From Denticeps clupeoides (lineage: Eukaryota; Chordata; Actinopteri; Clupeiformes; Denticipitidae): a DNA stretch of 64,000 nucleotides. The stretch is taken from NCBI RefSeq assembly GCF_900700375.1, contig NC_041713.1, positions 21,910,464 to 21,974,463 on the forward strand. The letters are read 5' to 3'. The position numbers and the translations under genes were made by a program. Below, in pieces: positions 1-29,553 of this stretch. The notes beneath the pieces are model-generated. The model was given only the letters and a program-made list of their open reading frames with translations, did no database searches and had not been told where the DNA came from. How positions within the stretch are numbered: the first letter of the stretch is position 1; every line of letters begins with the position of its first letter.

Positions 1-817
1 TCAGCCAGTTATCAATGTCGATTAATATTATGCCCCGCCAACTCAGTATCCGCTGGACTATGTTGGTGTCACCAGGAAATAACATAATCAACAGGCATGA
101 TGCGCTTTGAAGCCTTCACTAAAGTGAATCTAATCCGCACGACTCTTGTTCGTTATCATTTTTCCAAATGGAGTTGAGATGGACTCCATCTCAACCATCG
201 ATAAAAGAACCAGACCTCCTGCCTCCATTTCACCAACTTAAAAAATATGCATCAGCCTGTACCTGGTCTCAGAGCCATGCTTGTGTGAAGCATGTCATTA
301 CGTGAAAGAATTTCAGAAATGCAGATATGTTCACAGGTTCACCCAGGTTTACTGTACAATGATCTTTGCATTCAACTAAGTTATTAATATCAGTCTGCTA
401 TAAAGATTAGAGAAAGTAGCCTGGATCTGGAACCACAGCTGAAAACTAGCGCAGGCGTCCATGCCACAGACAACACTGCAGAAAAGACAAGACACAAGCC
501 AATCATAAAGTCTGAGATCAGGGCTGAGATCAGGACGGTCCTAGAGCAACGATAACAGGCGAGCAAGAAGCTAAGGATTTCTCTAGCGACATCTAGCTGC
601 TCCAAGAGCCGGACGAGCTGCAGGATCCACGGCTAGCGCGAGCAAAGGCCAAGAAGCTCTTCACTGAGGCGTATGAAGGTGGTGGAGATCTGGTTAGATG
701 GTTTGTGGTGTCAGAGATCATTGCATGTCTACATTTGTGGATGCAGGATGTGACATCACCAGAACCACCCGCCAGCTTCCATGGGGTGACGCGGAGGTTG
801 ATCAGGTGGCCTTTTTT
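1..817. other. 3' flank of ezh1, no gene recognised
   Basis: This stretch lies downstream of the ezh1 stop codon on the minus strand, so it should hold the ezh1 3' UTR and flank. I see no convincing coding exon, repeat family or canonical AATAAA on the minus strand here. Open frames present are short and resemble no family I know. Confidence 0.5.
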
Positions 818-13867
<13,050 letters not shown>

Positions 13868-14457
13868 GGTCCAGGCCGGGGTGCTGGCACCCCCACTCAC
13901 CCCACCCGCACTCCCGCGCCCGGCCGCCCCCTGCTGTCGGGAGACCAGCGGCAGGCGGGCGGCTGTTAAAGGCCCTGCGGACGGTGCCCTTCGCCCAGGC
14001 CCGTCCCACGCAGAGCGTCCCACGCGAGACGCGGGCGGAGAAGGCGAGGGCGCGCGCGCGGGCACGCGCGTGGAAGTGGGCGTGGCCGCGGGCGGGCAGA
14101 AGTGCGTAGCTACTTTCCGCTCCGCTCGGGCGCGGCGCAGATCCCCGCGGAACGCGACGAACGTCACGCCAGCCGCGTGGCTCCACCGAATAAACTCCCA
14201 CGTCACGAGAAGTCGCCCACCAACGCGCCCACCGTGGGGCGCGCACGCGTGTCGCAGTTATAAAACCTACCCGCGATCGGCGGCCGCCGCGGCCGAGCGA
14301 CGGCGAGTCCCGGAGCTGCTCACGGGCGGAGCGCCGAGAATGTTCCCGTGTCGCCCGCGAGCACGCCGCGGTGGGACGTGGGAGCTACGCGCTTAGCTGG
14401 CGCGGCGGAGCGTAGGGTGACGTCTTCATTACGAGCGCGCGCGTGCGCGCGCACCCG

Positions 14458-14461
<4 letters not shown>

Positions 14462-14491
<30 letters not shown>
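14462..14491. repeat. (AC)n microsatellite
   Basis: About 15 AC units at the outer edge of the ezh1 CpG island. Confidence 0.95.
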
Positions 14492-14500
<9 letters not shown>

Positions 14501-14642
14501 GCAGAACATACCCACACTGCGCGCGGCGTGGCTGGATCACAGAGCAGTGGCTGTCACGACACGATCTATAAAAAAAAAACATTATTATTAACAAGAAGAA
14601 CATATTTATTTATTTATACTTTTTTCACCCCGAAGGAAATTG

Positions 14643-14671
14643 CTTCCTTAACCGCTAGGCCACCACTGACC
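14643..14671 (-). repeat. SINE family B head fragment
   Basis: Antisense head fragment TTAACCGCTAGGCCACCACT. It is preceded by ATTTATACTTTTTCACCCCG, which resembles a LINE tail in antisense. Confidence 0.55.
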
Positions 14672-14680
14672 TAAATAACC

Positions 14681-14705
14681 ATTATTATTATTATTATTAT
14701 TATTA
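14681..14705. repeat. (ATT)n microsatellite
   Basis: About eight ATT units, followed by further imperfect ATT-rich sequence. Confidence 0.85.
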
Positions 14706-14709
14706 CAGC

Positions 14710-15650
14710 CCATAACTACAAGCTATTGGTATTATTATATTATTACAGCACACCACTACATCGATTACCGTTAATTATAATAATCATAAAACGTTAATAA
14801 AGTAATAATGATGACAATAATTACCAATGTCCGTAATTTATTTGTTTCGTTCGCTTATTGTTATATTGATGCTTTTTGCCATATTCTGTTACTATATCCC
14901 GGCAGGAGATTATTCGGCTCCACTGTGTATTTTTCACGCGTGAAACAGCGAGATTCTGTCATCACCACTTTTCACGTCTCCGCCTGTCTCCCCCTCGATG
15001 CCTCCCGGCTCCGTCGTCGCCCTTCCCTCACCACCGCTGGGCGCGTCCGCTACAGTGATATAAACTCGAGTGACACCCCCAAAAAGTCACGGCCCGGTAG
15101 ACGCGCGTTGCACAACAGGGAAAACAGATTAACACATGACCGAATGCTCCTACTCTGTGTATACTTATTTAAAATAAAAAAACATACCTTCTTGTGTAAA
15201 ATATTTCAGTGAATTCCTTTCTTGTTCAGTATTGTGCCCAATATGTTTGTACATATATTCATGGTTGTTTAAGACTGATGCTTGAGTGTCATTTTAGAAT
15301 TTCAGTGTACAGTTTCCCTGTCCAAAATGCTTTAGTATGTAAAGATGTCCTTATTTTCTAGAAGTCTTAGACTTCAGTTTATTTCTGCTTTCCACAAGGA
15401 TAGTTTTTTTCTTTCCTGTGTCACTGTAAAATCTGAAGGAATTTTGATTACATTGAGTAGCATGGCATGAAGTACTTAATTTTTTTGTGGAAATAAAATG
15501 TTCCATTACTAAAGGCTGTTCATTAATTTAATCCTGATTTTAACAATCCCCTCAGTACAGTACAGGCTTTTGTTGTCCATTCATTTGGATGGCATTAATT
15601 TGAACTATTTAACTCCATTGTCATGGCAACAAAACAAATCTTCCCGCGTT
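14710..15650. other. Intergenic between divergent ezh1 and kinase promoters
   Basis: AT-rich apart from a pyrimidine- and CpG-rich patch around 14960-15110. No exon, RNA gene or intact element was recognised. It separates two head-to-head genes. Confidence 0.5.
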
Positions 15651-15654
15651 GCTT

Positions 15655-15765
15655 TCAGCCATCAGCGCCTGCGTAATTGGTCGCGTCGTCACGTGACCAG
15701 CTGTCATTATAAGGTTACTGCGCATGCGCGCGCCAGAACTCCACTGATCAGTTACTGAGAGTGTG
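15655..15765 (+). promoter_or_regulatory. Kinase gene promoter and noncoding first exon
   Basis: It holds the palindromic E-box GTCACGTGAC (15688-15697) and an NRF1-type GCGCATGCGC (15720-15729). A good splice donor follows at 15765/15766 (GTGTG|GTAAGT). The matching acceptor before the start exon is TTACTCAG ending at 16391, so a short noncoding first exon is likely. Confidence 0.6.
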
Positions 15766-16574
15766 GTAAGTGGAATCGTAATGGATAATGCTAATGCTAA
15801 TCAGAAACTACACAGGAAAAATGATTTAATCATGTAGGAGGCGCCGACATTGTTAAACACGCTAAATTGAGCTTCTGTTTTAAGTTAAATTGCATTTTAA
15901 GGATTCTCCGTGACGGAATGTCCGACGCTAGTTTCGGAATTTCTGAGGAGGATCTGCGTTGCCACTACTGACGCGTTTTTAATGCTATTTTGTTTTGTTA
16001 TAGATGGCTCTAGCTGAAACACATTTTTATTTTACAACTCTGCATTTTGTTAGCACTGTAAAAGTAAAGTGTGTGTGTCGGGGGGAAGGAATGGGGACTG
16101 TCCGGGGAAAAGTGTAGATCGGTCACCCTGCGTAAATTGCTACTTGACTGAACTTCACAGAATGAACATTAAATTAATTTTAATATATTTATTATTGTAT
16201 ACCGATGTGTGTTTATGATCAAATGTTGGATACCAGTTGTTGAGTTTCATTGTTGATGTTATTTGTTGCCATGGTAATAAACTGGTAGCCATGGTAACAA
16301 CTAGCTTAGCTTAGTTGCTAATTTAACTGAAATTCACAAGCATCCAGAGTCCCAGGTATTAAAATGTAGTGTTATTCTTTATCTTACTCAGAGCCTTTGC
16401 GAGTGAAACAGTGAGCCATACAGCGAACTGCAGAGCGAGCAATACAGAGCGACACAGCTAGTGAAGCGTTTAGATCACCATCTAGAGAAGAGAAGAAAGA
16501 AGAGGAAGAGAATCAGGATCGTCATCTTCTGGATCAGCAACATCTGGAGCATGGTCAGGACCAGATCGGGCACC

Positions 16575-21210
<4,636 letters not shown>

Positions 21211-21229
21211 GCTTCATTCAGGCATGTCT

Positions 21230-21770
21230 TTTAGCACCATTGTGGCAGCTGGACTTTTGCAGTGAGAATCATGGAGGGTGGGGTGGGGCAGGGACTTTTA
21301 ATACCTGCATAAGATCAACACAACAGAGCATCCAGAGTTGCTGTCCACACCTTGAGAGTTTGTGTTTTTAAAACCTTGTGATCATGGGACTGACTGGATC
21401 TCTTTCTTTAGGGGTCACACCCTCATCTGTGGTGGATGGTCCTTCTTTGACCTCTACAAAGGTAACCCTGCAGCACTGTTCAATCCGAGTTTTCTTCTCC
21501 TGTGTATTTAGAATGATTTTCTCCATTACATACACACACACGCACACACACACTCCACTGGAGGACTGTAATTAACCAGGTTCACTCTGTTCACATATAT
21601 ACCCTGAAAACCCTGATCTGTTTTTTTCTCATATAAATGAAAGGATTCATATAGATGAGAATTCTGAAGATTCTGAGTGGTCTGAACCGGAGGAGTCGTC
21701 CTTTTCCCAACCTTCTCAGAGGAATCTACGGAGAATAAGGAATGGAAATATGGAATCAGTATTGTAAAAT
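21230..21770 (+). pseudogene. Decayed partial tandem copy of the kinase gene
   Basis: Three blocks match the upstream gene in order. The segment 21255-21520 matches 18820-19100 (intron 3, exon 4, intron 4, including the shared GATCATGGGACTGACTGGAT). The segment 21530-21640 matches the repeat-flanked intron 10/11 sequence near 20395-20620. The segment 21650-21730 matches the end of exon 13, with EDSE repeats and EPEES. The exon 4 match has lost several bases and most kinase exons are gone, so it cannot encode a kinase. It could still supply alternative 3' exons. Confidence 0.8.
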
Positions 21771-21840
21771 ATGAATTCGTTATGAATTATGAATATTATT
21801 TATTGTTATTAATGCGAAGCGTGTAGTTTCTTTGTTTTTC

Positions 21841-22452
21841 ATGTCTGACGGTCATCCTGGAGGACCAGGAGGAGGAGATGCAGATTGGAACTTAGAACCA
21901 CTCACCAGAGCAACATGGGGTGGCATTTGGATTGCTGACTAAAACTAACAGGTAAATAATAGAAATACAATCTAGTTTCTTGTGGTCTAGGTCATTTTGT
22001 GACTTTGTAAAGTTTGTTCATTGACAGTGAAGAAGAGAACATCCAAAATCTGATCTCAGCAGGACTTCGTATGGTCTGATTGTACCAGTGGCCATATTTT
22101 TTTTCTTTGTTGTCCTTTCCCCCACAAGCAAACCAACCAACCAACCAACCACTCAACCCTGCAGACCAGAAGGAGGAGGAGATGCAGATTGGGACTGAGA
22201 ACCACTCACCAGAACAACATGGGGTGGCATTTGGCCTGCTGACTAAAAATACAAGGTACCTGCCCTGTCCTGTCCTTCCCACAACTCTTCCTACTGTGAT
22301 GGTTTTTATCAGGTCTAATTTTATTTCTGACTGTGTGTTGCAGGATGTTTCCACAAAAAGTCTGTTCAGTTTGGAGGCAACTGTATCACCGCTGTAGCAC
22401 CAGAAGGGGAGCTCTCCTACCAACCAGTATAATATACAACATGTACAATAAA
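21841..22452 (+). other. Duplicated small exon-like cassettes with polyA signal
   Basis: Two related segments, about 21870-21960 and 22165-22255, share GGAGGAGATGCAGATTGG and CACTCACCAGA. The second is preceded by an acceptor-like CCCTGCAG and can read EEEMQIGTENHSPEQHGVAF, then GLLTKNTR up to a donor-like GTACCT. A third piece follows TGTTGCAG at 22344 and one frame gives a plausible tail ending GELSYQPV, then AATAAA at 22447. Possibly alternative terminal exons of the kinase or remains of another copy. No family recognised. Confidence 0.4.
22447..22452 (+). terminator. Candidate polyadenylation signal
   Basis: AATAAA after the exon-like cassettes. It is a candidate 3' end for the kinase locus. 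Confidence 0.45.
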
Positions 22453-22797
22453 GACATAAGACTTGAATTAGTGTCTTGAGCTGGTTTTCTCTACTTCAGC
22501 CATAACATTCATTTTTTCCACTACAAATGATGTTAGTAAAAGTAGGGTGGGCTCTTTAGTAAACTGTATTATAGTTCAGAGCAAACTTTGCTTGAGTGAG
22601 TAGTGTGAGCAATGTTACTAAAATCTGAATTCTTACTGCAGCTTTATTAACTGAGACAAAGAAATCGTGTTATTACTGTGACGAGTCATTTTGTCAAGAA
22701 CATGATCATTTTTTATTTGCACATAAGCCAGCATTCATTGACATTGTATTCAAAGTCAAAGTAGAAATAGGAATGCAGCACTTTTTACCCCTTATCA

Positions 22798-22854
<57 letters not shown>

Positions 22855-23289
22855 AGTAAACACTCCTTATGTACATATCCCAACCAACATGGAGCACATA
22901 ACAACAGTCGAATATTTACAAGACTCGTCCCTCTTGGCACACATTGCTAGTCTTATACACTTGGCCACTTAACTAAGAAAAAAAAATTAACAAAGGTGAC
23001 AGTTTTCCAAATGAATATACCTCAACCATTTCAAATGTGAATTGTAAAAAAATATATTTTTAAAAATGACCTCAATGTATTTCTATGGTGCCGTGGCTTG
23101 CAGTAATTACACTGCTTGGGGAGTACATGTGAACGGTACAACACAAGAGCGCAACAGACATGCTGATCATTGTATGTGGCATTATTGTCTACAGAACCTG
23201 CTGTTAAAATAAAGAGAACACTTCATCGGTGCTGCACTGTATGGTGTGTTTGGCGTGAGCTGGTGTTTCTTCCAAGGACTTCCTGAATT
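22453..23289. other. Intergenic, no gene seen
   Basis: AT-rich sequence with a (CA)n microsatellite at 22805-22850. No exon, SINE or transposon end recognised. Confidence 0.5.
22805..22850. repeat. (CA)n microsatellite
   Basis: About 23 CA units, the longest dinucleotide run in the window. Confidence 0.95.
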
Positions 23290-25680
23290 ACCTCTTAAAC
23301 TCAACAAATGTAAGTTATGGCTCCCTCACTAATCCCCTGTGCAGTGCGTGAAATGTACAGTTTGTCAAACAGTAGTGAGGGTTTTAGCTGCGGTAAGTGT
23401 AAGACGCTAGCGGAAATGACGGAGAAAATAGCCGAGCTGGAGGAGCGCATACAAAATGTATATTTAATTAGGGAATCAGAAGTTTTAATAGACTCATGGG
23501 TGGTAGTAGCCTAGTGGGTAACACAGTCGCCTATGAACCAGAAGACCCAGGTTCAAACCCCACTTACTACCATTGTGTCCCTGAGCAAGACACTTAACCC
23601 TGAGTGTCCCCAGGGGGGGACTGTCCCTGTAACTACTGATTGTAAGTCGCTCTGGATAGGAGCGTCTGATAAAATGCTATAAATCTACTCATTTCTATTA
23701 CCGGACGCTCACCAGCCCAGACTGCCGGTGAGTGTCTCTACCCCGGCGCCGGTACCAGTAGCGCCCAGCAGGGCAGTTGGGTGAAGGCTCGGCTACCGGG
23801 GCGACCCGCCAAGCTCCCCCACCACCAGGCCGCCGCTCCCCGGTTCACGTTCAGAACCGCTTCTCGCCCCTCAGCGAGTCCCACAAACCACCGCCTCTGG
23901 TCATCGGCGACACCACAGTTAGAAACATGAGGATAGCGGCACCAGCGAATAAAATATTTTCATGTAAAGGTTTGATGTACTGTGCCTGACTGAAACTTGG
24001 TTAAAACAAAACGAATTTGTGGCATTAAACGAGTCTACTCCTCCTGGATACAGCTATGTACCCCAACCTCGCTTAACTGGAAGAGGAGGTGGCGTTGCAG
24101 TAATTTATAATGATAACCTCGGTATTACTCATAAACCCGGACAAGGATTTAACTCTTTTGAGATTCTCTATACCAACATAACCCACGTACCCAAATCATA
24201 AGTTAATTCCATTGATTATTATTTATGAACCCCTGGACGTTACTCCGAGTTTCTTAGTGAATTTACAGATTTTGTCTCCAACTTAGTTGTATCTGTGGAT
24301 AAAGCCCTAATTGTCGGCGACTTTAACATCTACTGTGATAAATTAGAAGACTCACTAAGAACCGCATTCCTGTCTTTATTAGACTCAGTTGGAGTTAACC
24401 AACATATAACAGGACCTACTCACGAAGCTGGTCACACGCTCGATCTCGTACTGACCTTCGGTTTAAATATAGAAGATATAATTACTCTTCCGCAATCTGA
24501 AACAATCTCAGCTCATTTTAAAATATCATCGCTATTAAAATATGTCTCAGACACAATAAACTCAACCCCCCTCGTTATAGAGACAAACGGACAATTACAT
24601 CAAGTACAGCGCCGAGGTTTATTAATACCTTACCAGATTTATCAACGCTGATAAACTCACCGTCAGACCCCGCTGAACTCGACCAAGTTAGATAATGTCG
24701 CTCCCCTCAAAAGGAAGCTAGTAAGAGGTAAAAATGTAATACCTTGGTATAATGATCACACGCACTCACTTAAGAAGAAATTAGAATGTAAATGGCGTCA
24801 AAGTAAATTGAACGTATACCGAATAGCTTGGAAGGAGACCCTACTTAACTATAATATCTGTCCTCGTTAATAGGCAAGAACAAAAATAATCCCGGATTCC
24901 TGTTTAACACTATAGCCAAGATAACCAGGAATAAGACAGAAACGGATACTACCACTCAATATCATCATAGGAGCAATGATTTTATGAATTTCTTCAATAC
25001 TAAAACCGTTACGAATAGAGATAAGATTAGAAGCATAAAAAACAGCTCCATCGATATTTCAATGGAAAACAGTCTTCAAATAGCTGACCACCGATTAGAA
25101 TGCTTCAACTCTCTTTAAGAGCATGAATTAATGAAACTAATCTCGTCATCAAATCAATGTACTTGCGCTTTGGATCCGCTTCCTACAAGGTTCCTTAAAC
25201 AAGTAGCACCCGGTATTACCAAGTTCGTTCAAGGTAGCAGTCATTAGACCCCTGATTAAAAAGCCTGATCTTGATCGGGCTTTCGAATTATAGACCAACC
25301 TTCCGTTTATATTGAAAATGTTAGACAAAGTCGTAGCCCAGCAGCTGAGCGCATACCTAGACAGCAACAATATCCAAGAAGTATATCAATCGGGATTCAG
25401 ACCTCATGACAGGACTGACATCACTAGTTAAAGTGGTTAATGACCTGCTGTTGGCCTCTGATCAGGGACGCATCTTGCTGCTTGTCCTGCTTGATCTGAG
25501 TGCAGCGTTTGACACCCTGGAGGGACGTCCCTCCTTCCCAAGGTCTCTTCCTTTCTTTTTTTTGTGTAGAGTTTTGTGTGCAGTAGGGTCAAGTGTGGGG
25601 GGTGTCAACTGTAGGGCCTTGAGACATACTGTATGTGATTTTGGGCGATATAAGAAATAAATATTGTTGACGTTGACGTT
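23290..25680 (+). mobile_element. Internally deleted LINE (L2/CR1-like), with a SINE insertion
   Basis: Pieces in order: an ORF1-like start (23317-23495) with a coiled-coil-like EMTEKIAELEERIQNVYLI; a proline-rich stretch; an endonuclease part (24019-24650) with VGDFNIYCDK and THEAGHTLDLVLTF; further broken frames; a reverse-transcriptase start with LLLVLLDLSAAFDTL at about 25465-25515; then a jump to a 3' tail (GATATAAGAAATAAATATTG and TTGACG repeats) at 25620-25680. Most of the reverse transcriptase is missing and frames shift repeatedly, so it is dead. A family A SINE sits inside at about 23498-23688. Confidence 0.8.
23498..23688 (+). repeat. SINE family A copy inside the LINE
   Basis: Full-length copy inserted between the ORF1-like part and the proline-rich part of the LINE. 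It is therefore younger than the LINE. Confidence 0.85.
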
Positions 25681-25703
25681 AACCAGCTCAGTGTTACTCC
25701 AGG

Positions 25704-25940
25704 TCAATCACACTTCTGTGAAATCAAACTGTCCACTTTGGAAGCAACAGTGATTGACAATAAATTTCACATACTGTTGTGCAAATGGAATGGACAACAG
25801 GTGGATATTAAAGCAATTAGCAAGACGTCCCCAATAAAGGCGCTGTCCTGCATGTGGTGACCACAGAACACTTCTCAGTTCCTGTGCTTTCTGCCTGATG
25901 TTTTGTTCACTTTTGAATGCTGGCGGTGATTTCGCTTTAG
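25704..25940 (+). mobile_element. Tc1-like element, left part only
   Basis: It matches 48060-48290 of the Tc1-like element in ciapin1 (CACTTCTCAGTTCCTGTGCT and GAATGCTGGCGGTG shared). It lacks both terminal repeats. Confidence 0.7.
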
Positions 25941-26063
25941 CTTTTCGAAGAAGATACAGACAGAAATTATACAGGTTTTGAATAGTAATCTAGTTCTACA
26001 ACCAGCTACTTATATTTTGGCTATACTACCTGAAGATAAGTTGCACAAAGACTTGACATACAA

Positions 26064-26577
26064 TACAGGCCAAAAGTTTGGACACACCTTCTCATTCAAT
26101 GTGTTTTCTTTATTTTCATGACCGTTTACGTTGGTAGATTCTCACTGAAGGCATCAAAACTATGAATTAACACATTGTGGAGTTATGTACTTAACAAAAA
26201 GTGGAGACCTGGTCTCCACAGTCACCGGACCTGAACCCAATCCAGATGGTTTGGGGTGAGCTGGAACGCAGAGTGAAGGCAAAGGGGCCAACAAGTGCTA
26301 AACACCTCTGGCAACTCCTTCAAGACTGTTGGAAAAGCATTTCAGGTGACGACTTCTTGAAGCTCATCGAGAGAATGAAAAGAGTGCAGAAACCAGAGCA
26401 AAGAAACTAGAATATAAAACATGTTTTCAGTTATTTCACCTTTTTTGTTAAGTACATAACTCCACATGTGTTCATTCATAGTTTTTATGCCTTCAGTGAG
26501 AATCTACCAACGTAAATGGTCATGAAAATAAAGAAAAAGGTCCTTTAAAGAAGGTGTGTCCAAACTTTTGGCCTGTT
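26064..26577 (+). mobile_element. Tc1-like element, about 510 bp, transposase C-terminal fragment
   Basis: Ends are inverted repeats (ACAGGCCAAAAGTTTGGACA on the left, its complement on the right). The inside encodes only the last part of a transposase: SPQSPDLNPIQMVWGELERR, then KHLWQLLQDCWK. The N-terminal half is missing, so it is non-autonomous. It is related to the copies at 2866 and 60097. Confidence 0.85.
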
Positions 26578-26656
26578 CTGTATTTATTGAGTGTACTGTT
26601 TCTAGCAGCACAGAAAACTATAACAATTCTTTGGCTGAAACTGGAAGTCCCTAGAC

Positions 26657-27050
26657 CAGGGGTTAGAAACCTTTAACACTCAAAGAGCCATTTGGACCCA
26701 GTTTCCACTAAAGAAAAAGCACCAGGGGCTGCAAATTCTTTTTGACATGAAAAATGAATATAACACTGCATATATTATTTTTGCTTTTATGCTAAAAAAA
26801 ACTATGCTAGTGTGTTGCTGTGTGAAATTGTATCAATTGTTGGGGGTGGTCACGCATATTTTGAGTGACAAAAAAAACATTGCATTTTAATGTTACAATA
26901 ACCAGAATAATCTTCAAATTTCAAACTACAATTTAAAAAATGGATAAAAACAACACGCACTTAAATTATTATTTATTTTCCAAAGGCCCGGTGAAGTGTA
27001 AGGATGGAAGAGCCACATGTGGCCCCAGAGTTGCTCGTTGCCAACCCTAG
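26657..27050. mobile_element. hAT-like MITE
   Basis: Imperfect terminal inverted repeats CAGGGGTTAGAAAC and GTTGCCAACCCTAG, with the usual inner CACTCAAAGAGCCATTTGGA. No coding capacity. A clean target duplication is not visible. Confidence 0.65.
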
Positions 27051-29370
27051 ACTGACACAATGGCAGGAGAAACTAGAACGAATCATGGTTATGGAAAGAA
27101 TTACAGTACAGCATAGAAGAGAAGAGTAATTCATCAAAAAATGGTATTCGGCTATGCTGACAATGTTAGTGCACTAGTCTCCTAGCCCCCAACCCCCCAT
27201 CTATGTGACCATTTTTTATATCACTTTTGAAATATTCCTAATGTGTATGTCCAAATGTGTATGTTGTGTTTTGTGGAAAACGTTTAAAAAAAAAAAAAAA
27301 TTAAAAAATATTATATGATTTAGTTTCTTTTCTTCTAAAAAATATTATACCTATCCTATGTATTAAGTGATTGATATATGGCATATATTTTATGCTATAG
27401 TTCCTCAGAATAGTGGCGAAATCCAAAAATGTATTAAATGTTAATAATGAACTTTTCTTGGAGCCATCAGCTCAAACAACTGTTGGTTCTTTAATTATTT
27501 AGCAATCTCCAGCCAGATTTGTGCATTTTTTTATTTTTATTTTATTGTCTTGAAATAATACATTTATTATTATATATACTATATTTGTTGCATAATCATT
27601 CTACCTTGTAAAAGGAACAGTTATGAGAAATCACTGAAATTATCATGAAATTAATGTCCATGATAAGTTTCAGTCCAAAAGCCCTGACCATAGCTGGATG
27701 CTTGGACTGCCAGGATGCCACTTTGTGTAAATTGCTGGCTCCACCACATGATCTGTGAATTTGTGTAGGTTGTGAGCTCATGGAAATACACATGGTTCCT
27801 CTCCACTTTGTCATTTGTCTGCCGTGCTCCTGACCCTAGACTGCAGTGTGACAGCAGGATACCACAGAAGGACCAGAGAAGGGCCCAATGTGTTGCATTG
27901 CTTAATTAGAACAGCAAACGTGTTGATGTGTTGCAGCAGTGTGAGTGCAAGCAACCGAGGCAGGAACTCTGCCCAAGACAGGAATGTCAGACAGGAAGTC
28001 CACCCTGGATTTGGTGTGCCGCTTCAGAAATAGCTCTTCTGCTTCCTCTTGGCTTCCCCATGTGGGCGTCGATAGGGTCATTATTAGGAAAAGGTAATGA
28101 TAGTTTGGGTGTGGCTTTTAAAGTGACCCATGGGTACTCTCCAAATGTGTGTGTTGCTTAATACTGTCTGGTTATAATTTAAGTATAATGCTAATTTGAT
28201 CTGATAATCCTTGTGTGTGAGTGAATGGAGTGTGCACCCTGCAGTGGTTGTGCCCTGAGTACAAAAAATGGGCTCTGCTTCCCCCACACTGATGAAAGGC
28301 TGAACTGATTAAGCATCATTAAGCACCATTAATTACAACAGGATACAAAGATGTTTCATGTGATTCATGCATTTCCTCTGGAGTGTCATATTTTTTTTCA
28401 TTCAGCATTCTATGAAATAATGCACAATGCATGTGATTACCATATAATGACATGTACAATGAATTTGATTAAACACACAATTTTGGCCTAAAGTGAAATG
28501 TAATTCCTGCTCTACAAAAAAAACGCTGTGTATTTTCAAAGACATAACTTTTTTGACCCAATATGTTGACCCGGCGCTCTCTGTACAAACACACGCACAC
28601 ACACATATTTCTGTGTTCACACACTGTTCTGGAATGGAATATGTTAGACTAGGAAGTATGGAGGGCTATGAGTGTCAAAAGTAAATAGATAAATACAGCA
28701 ATATGAATAAATACATCAGGTTATTAATTATTTCAAATGGGAAAGTAAAACATTATTAATTAATTAAATGTCATATTGAAAGATTTCACAATTTATTTCA
28801 TTTGGGCACATTCAGCACATCATGAATTACTTCTATCTGTCTACGTCTTCTATCTATCTGCTAATCCTTCCAGTAGAGCTCTTACCAGCTCTACTGGAAA
28901 ATCACTTATGAATGGGAGCGCCAAGTTGGAAATCAGACCAAACCAATCATCTGTACAAGATGGGGCTGGGTCAGTGTTAGCCCCGCCCACTTACTTTGAT
29001 GGGTAAGACTTTCAGATAAAATTAATTCATGATGTTCTCAATCCTCCCAAATTAAATAAATAATTAAATATTTGCCACATACATGACACATTTAATGACT
29101 CATTTCCAGTTTGTATTATCCGTCATTGTCACAGCCAACGAATACCTCCAGCCCACCAGAGGGAGCAAGATCAGCCGGAGAGACAACGTCCAGAATAAAA
29201 TCCTGTCTTTTGTCCACGACCTTTGCCTGCCCTCGACCTTGAGTTTGCCTACCCCCTTTTGCAAAAACTGTATGCGGCCCCACCTTCCTGCCACCCATAG
29301 CCAAGCAACAGCGTCCGCCTGTGCCACCCAAGACGCCCCCCCCATCCGACGCCCCCCATCCTCAAGCCAC
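27051..29370. other. Intergenic, no gene seen
   Basis: Mostly AT-rich sequence with short open frames that resemble nothing known. From about 29100 it becomes C-rich, with proline-rich open frames on the plus strand that could belong to an old mobile element or to noncoding sequence. I make no call. Confidence 0.4.
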
Positions 29371-29379
29371 AGAGCCAGA

Positions 29380-29553
29380 GTGGTAGTAGCCTAGTGGGTA
29401 ACACACCCGCCAATGAAACAGAAGACCCAGGTTCAAATCCCACTTCCTACCATGGTGTCCCTGAACAAGACACTTAACCCTGAGTTGCTCCAGGGTTGTG
29501 ATTGTAAGTCACTCTGGATAAGGGCATCTGATAAATGCTGTAAATGTAAATTT
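29380..29553 (+). repeat. SINE family A copy
   Basis: Copy with head GTGGTAGTAGCCTAGTGGGT. It has lost part of the middle (after AGTTGCTCCAGGG) and keeps the TGTAAATGTAAAT tail. Confidence 0.85.
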
